From contig OX388352.1 of NCBI GenBank assembly GCA_947579665.1, positions 34,218,216 through 34,282,215 on the forward strand: DNA of 64,000 nt, in the 5' to 3' direction. Shown here piece by piece: positions 59,556 through 64,000 of the stretch (its first letter is position 1; every line of letters starts with the position of its first letter). The notes below the pieces were generated by a model. That model was not told the DNA's origin and searched no databases. It saw only the letters and a list, made by a program, of their open reading frames with translations. The position numbers were made by a program, and so were the translations under genes. The stretch is from Sympetrum striolatum (taxonomy: Eukaryota; Arthropoda; Insecta; Odonata; Libellulidae).

Positions 59556-62039
59556 ATTTAAGTAATTACATTGACCGCGTTGCATTTGATGTGAATAGGT
59601 ATAGCTTAAATCCAAGATGAATCTTCAGTTTAAAAGACAAAAACTGAAGCAATTGATTTGTGTGCGATTGGGAATGAAAATTTTACAGCTCCGTCAGCAA
59701 AATAACAAGAGTTTTATTTATGAAAAGAGAGACTAGATGCTATGTCAATAAAAATACGAATAGAACAAAAAATGAATTTTGGAATGACATGAATAGTATC
59801 TTACTTGAAACAGCTCGAGACTTTAAAGTATCTTCAGAACTAAAATATCACAGAAATGGAATTAAATTCGCCGATGTTGATGTACAATATGTAAATTTAC
59901 GTAGACGCTCACGAAATAAACAAACAATGAAATCGATAGCGAATGCATATGGAGATTGCAAAAGAAATGGGAAGACGGCGAATCGGACGTCCTTTGGGGG
60001 TCATAGAGGTCAGAATGAAAAAGCTGAGTGCTTGGAAGGGTCAAGAGGAGGAGAAAAAGATGGAAATGTCATAAAAGTAGAGATGTACACCGAATATGTG
60101 ATGCGTTTAGAAGGGAATATTTGATAAGCAGTAAGTGCGATGACAGACTGCTACGGTAGGAGTTGTGGCAGCCGAACCTTGTCACATGGAAATTGCAGAT
60201 GCATAAACCTCTTCAAATAGACTGGATCGGCAAAAAACCGATTTTTCTGCAACTCCATTATTTTAGAGTGGAACGGCGACAATGTTCACTTATCCTCCTT
60301 AAATTCTAGAGGGATTTTTATGAGATTTAAACTAAATTAAACATATAAGGAATTGACTGCAAAAACTCTCCTTCGGGTTTTCTTATCGACGGGGCTTCTA
60401 ATTCACCTGAAAATTAATCAATGAATAAAATACATGGAAATAACCATTTAAGAATATGAAAGGCATATCACGTCATTACATAAGCCCTCAGTATCTCTAA
60501 AAATCGAAAGTGCGCGCCTAAGTACACGCGTATATTTACGGCCAGCCGAAGCATATAATGATTGACTACCATTGGCCCCATATTTTAAATCTTGCGAAAA
60601 GCGAAGCAAACGAGTATCTTATGGATGAATCATTACCTCGAGGCAAACGCTATTTCAAAGTATTGTATTAAATGTACGAGGTTTTAAAATACGCAACATA
60701 TTTTTAAATTTCTAATTGAAATGTTGCAATTTTTTGTTTTTAAATGAGATAGTTCTCTGGAGAACTTTCAAAAGGGCTCTGAATGGATGAGGAGAGGAAC
60801 TGTTGCTTCCGTAGCTCGCTCATTATTAGATATATATCCGAAGAGAATTCCTTTTAGAAAACTTTCCTAGTTTTGGGTTTTGCTAGTGTTAGTTTGCTGA
60901 GGCCTACCTACCTTTTCTGCATTGAAATGCCTCCGATCTCATCGGCCACTTCACCTCACGAGCAAAATGTACACGTGCAAGTCAGATTCTTGATGGGATT
61001 CGCTCGTATTCTCATTCCATCGATTCCTTTACAGATTAGTTCTTAATTGGCTGAGGCTTCTCCAGGTGAGGATATTAAGTCGCATCTGCTGTGGGATTTA
61101 TTTCAATAGTCATAGTTCTGAACGTGTCAGACTCTTTACCCTCTCTCCTTGAAGATTTGACGCAGTTTTACAGTTATGAAACAACAAGTTTTATTTATTT
61201 TAGTTTATGCTGCAATCAGTTTTATACTTTTCAGTTTAATTTATAAGTTAGAGGTTTAAAATTTCCAATAGTCGTCTTTGTCGGCGCTCCATACCTCGTT
61301 GCTGCCTGTTTTCGGAAAGAATGTCAACGGAATTCACGAAATTTTATATTTCATATGTCACCATGCTTTGTTGAAACTTATAATGTATTTGTTACCGTAA
61401 AAATAAGAATGTTGCTCTTTACTCTACTTCGATGTTTGTTTTCTAACGAGGAAAGTAATAGGAGATTATTTTCAAGACCGGTGAATTGAACGTGATGTTC
61501 AGGGCTTGAAACTTGAAAACAGCTCATTACCATCGATTTAATTCTGAATTTAAAAATTTACGTAACCAATATTTAGGTTTGGGAAGTTTCTTCCGCGCTA
61601 AAAATAGTTTTTCTCGATGAGTCGAAATAGTGCACAAACTTTTTTCGCACAGCGTAATTTGAACAAATGTCAACTGTTTCATCGTTATTCAACTTTTATA
61701 AAAGGTGAAGCTAACATAGCACGTACGGAATTCGAGACACATTTACCGTGGAGCGCACTAGGAATATCACGGCCGAAATATTTTGCCTTCCGTCGGTGTT
61801 GTTTAGGGCACAGCGTAGAAAATTCACATATCCCAGTCCCTTTCTCCGGAGGAGGTTTTTTATTCAGAGGCTGAATCTGGCGCTCTAATGGTATATGCGA
61901 AGCAGGAAATGCCCTCGGGTTTTCCACCGTGCGAATGCTGTTTCATTCTATCGATCAAAACACGGTCAAGCATTCGGGACAGCCACAGTTTCGGCTGCAT
62001 GCACCAAACTATCTCCAATGGGAAATGTTGGGTTCATAC

Positions 62040-62355
62040 GTGTACTTCATCAGGCCTTTGAAGTTTAATCAAATTCCTTGAGAGGGAAAGCAATGGAAAA
62101 TGACTCCTTAACTTGATTATTTATATGGTGAATGAATTAGTTGCCATCTCAATGGAAATAAATGTTAAACCTATATTTGACCGAATTATGTTAATTGTGT
62201 ATTTATTCGGACTGTAGAAGTTAAATCAAATTCTTTAAGAGGGAAAGCAATTAAAAACAGTTCCTTAACTTGGTTTTGTACATAGTGAATGAATGAGTTT
62301 CCCTTCCACAAAGAGAAATGTTAAAAATGCATATGATCGAACTATTTTCCAGTTG
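62040..62355 (+). repeat. 157-bp tandem duplication
   Basis: gaagtttaatcaaattcctt and gagggaaagcaatggaaaa (near 62060) recur as gaagttaaatcaaattcttt and gagggaaagcaattaaaaa (near 62217). Both are followed by tccttaactt, gtgaatgaat, gaaa...atgttaaa and atcgaa/accgaa. Moderately diverged, so not recent. Confidence 0.8.
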
Positions 62356-63174
62356 GCCTGAGATTTGAAATATTAAGATTACTATTACTATTCTTGATAT
62401 TAGTAAAAACAGTTTTCTTTTCTATTTACGATCAGATCTCGATAAATTAAAAAGTAACATAAAGTAACATTTCATATTCAGGCGTCCATCTACCCCAAGG
62501 TGGGGGATAATATTTGCATCATACTTCTCAGTTTTTTAATGAAGAAAAGGAACGAGTACATAATGCGTAACCTTTTAAATATCGTAATGTTAGTGTCGCA
62601 CAAGATTATTTACAAGACGTAAACACTCACCAAAACTCCATTTTGAATTTCTAGCGTCAACGTAGACGTAAAAATTAGCAATTATATTCGTTTAACATAA
62701 TCAAAATATCCGAGGATATGACGAATATTCACCGATTTCTTACAAAAAGACATTATCATACAAAGGAAATTGAAACGTTTTAATTACGGAGAGCCTGGTT
62801 TACATCCTTTGGTGTGGACGAATGTTAGCTGTGTTTACAAATGGCCGGTGAGAAGGTTGGGAACTGTTGAATTTGAGAGAAGCAGCCCATTTCCGCAGTT
62901 TTACGCCGTCTGAATCCGACACTTCGGCAGGTAATCAGATAGTCGAAGCAACAGGTAAGGAAATGCAACGAAGGATGTTATCCGGAGATAGTGCCTTGAA
63001 TTCACGGTGGAACTGAATCGAAAACAGGAACTAAGAACGTCTACACCACACCACGCATATTTATTGTGTGACTGGTATTGAGGGTTACTTTGCTAAACCA
63101 ATCAAGTACGCAATAATAAGAGTGAAGATACAGTGAATTCTCGATTCTTTGTGCTAATGATGGGGAAAGGATTC

Positions 63175-63505
63175 TTCCATCGATTAATAGTTTATAAATA
63201 CATTTCTAGATACAGCGGAGAGTTCATTATTTTCCCTGTATATGACTTTGAGTAATAATTACGCTCTACTGAAGTTCCTTTGTTAAACAATTTATATGGT
63301 AACATGTATTCAAATAATAAAACATCAGCAGGTATATGGTAACATGTATTTAAATAATAAAACATCAGCAGGAAAATATTTGAAAAGTCACAGAAAAAGG
63401 TAAATAAGGGAAAATTTGGTATGAAAAGAAAAAAATAGTCAAATGACCACCAGCCGTCCTTCTAGGTATAACATGATGTAAAAATTGCCACATTAGTGTT
63501 CATGC
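63175..63505 (+). mobile_element. second, truncated copy of the 43.6-kb piggyBac-like element
   Basis: Aligns by eye with 43784-44060. Shared segments include the tttctagatacagcg region, the acgctctactgaagttcctttg region and taggtataacatgatgtaaaaa. Neither CTAGAAAGACGG end is preserved. It carries a local tandem duplication of about 40 bp (63291-63371) that the other copy lacks. Confidence 0.7.
63291..63371 (+). repeat. ~40-bp perfect-but-one tandem duplication
   Basis: ggtaacatgtattcaaataa then taaaacatcagcaggtatat; the unit repeats with one base change (ttc to ttt). Lies inside the truncated piggyBac-like copy. Confidence 0.85.
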
Positions 63506-64000
63506 ACGATAATCTGCCCTAGGATAATCGTAAGTTCACTATGGATTCAAAGCAGGGGAAAGGAGGATAATCTTAAGTTATTAAGTGTTTCATCCCAGGC
63601 GTTTCATTGCATTTACGTTTTCTAAAAAACGTTTCATCTAAGAGACAGTATCAGCCAGGCATGAAACTCAAGAGAATTGACAACAATATGGACGTTACTT
63701 CCATTAGTGAGACTTAGTAATTTATTAGCCGCAAAAACCCGTGAGTAGGTATGGATTGTCACTACTTGCCGTTTTTTGCTAATATAAATTGGATGGATTC
63801 TCGCATTTAATAACCATCCTGATGATGTTAAATCCCATTCCATACTCCACAGCCATTGAGGATGAAAAAATAACATAATTTTTCACAGAGACTTTAATTT
63901 GATTCTGGTTACTTAAGCGCAGTTTACTCTACAGGCACAGAAAAATACATTTGTCAAAGCATATATAGGATAATGAAAGGGATGTGGGATAAAATGGACC

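Larger units (their letters stand above)
52451..64000 (-). other. probable receptor intron with embedded repeats
   Basis: If the receptor exon is real, DNA upstream of its acceptor is intronic until the previous exon. No TM1-TM4 coding exon (DRY-type motif or similar) was recognised up to 64000, so the intron may exceed 11.5 kb. The repeats within are listed separately. Frames near 59720-60124 (134 codons) and 61617-61927 have no recognisable domain. Confidence 0.45.

Noticed and set aside
59720..60124. 134-codon plus-strand frame rich in Lys, Arg and Asn
   Set aside because: No domain, no splice or promoter context, composition expected of purine-rich non-coding DNA.
61617..61927. Overlapping 80-85 codon frames on both strands in a GC-richer patch
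   Set aside because: Neither strand gives a recognised protein; simultaneous openness on both strands fits composition, not coding.

Overview
This window looks like AT-rich nuclear DNA from an arthropod, most likely an insect with a large, repeat-rich genome. The best evidence is a single convincing protein-coding exon on the minus strand (51827-52435). It encodes the last three membrane helices and cytoplasmic tail of a class A peptide GPCR of the arthropod CCHamide-receptor type. Other evidence includes abundant transposon remnants with target duplications, tRNA-derived SINEs, long AT and GT microsatellites, and no operon-like gene packing. The species cannot be named from the sequence. Almost all other open frames of 60-170 codons are chance or repeat-driven and are not called as genes.

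Layout. 1-9.2 kb: mostly featureless DNA with one 349-bp inverted-repeat element (3217-3565), two short dispersed repeats and a 173-codon open frame of unknown status. 9.2-20.9 kb: retrotransposon-rich. It holds a non-LTR reverse transcriptase fragment (about 9205-9400), SINEs (9661-9787, 11025-11250, 20790-20945), a tandem array of roughly 150-176 bp units each with a tRNA box-B-like motif (13330-14345) between two (AT)n tracts, an RTE-like reverse-transcriptase remnant on the minus strand (14448-15055), another on the plus strand (17030-17240), a perfect 22-bp hairpin (15426-15477), a TTAA-flanked piggyBac-like MITE (18490-18729) and a Tigger/pogo-like MITE (19229-19702). 21-34 kb: sparse, with a hammerhead-ribozyme-like motif (24080-24134, minus), SINE pieces and a 77-bp mariner-type foldback (30570-30646). 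34.7-36.2 kb: a hAT element with 8-bp target duplications and a broken transposase. 40.9-48.6 kb: a cluster of DNA-transposon relics, including two more TTAA-flanked elements, a long-TIR MITE and an element whose transposase tail keeps a Cys/His-rich finger. 51.1-52.4 kb: a 45-bp minisatellite next to the receptor exon. 52.4-64 kb: probably receptor intron, since no upstream exon was recognised. It holds a TIR element with internal ~316-bp tandem units (56968-57977), another TIR relic (59176-59555) and tandem duplications.

Functionally, only the receptor exon is likely host coding sequence. The rest is mostly a record of several transposon superfamilies (piggyBac, hAT, Tigger/pogo, Tc1/mariner, RTE and a jockey/CR1-like LINE), their short non-autonomous derivatives and simple-sequence expansion. 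The most interesting unexplained structures are the tandem box-B array, the hammerhead-like fold, the internally tandem TIR element and the minisatellite that begins about 180 bases past the receptor stop codon.
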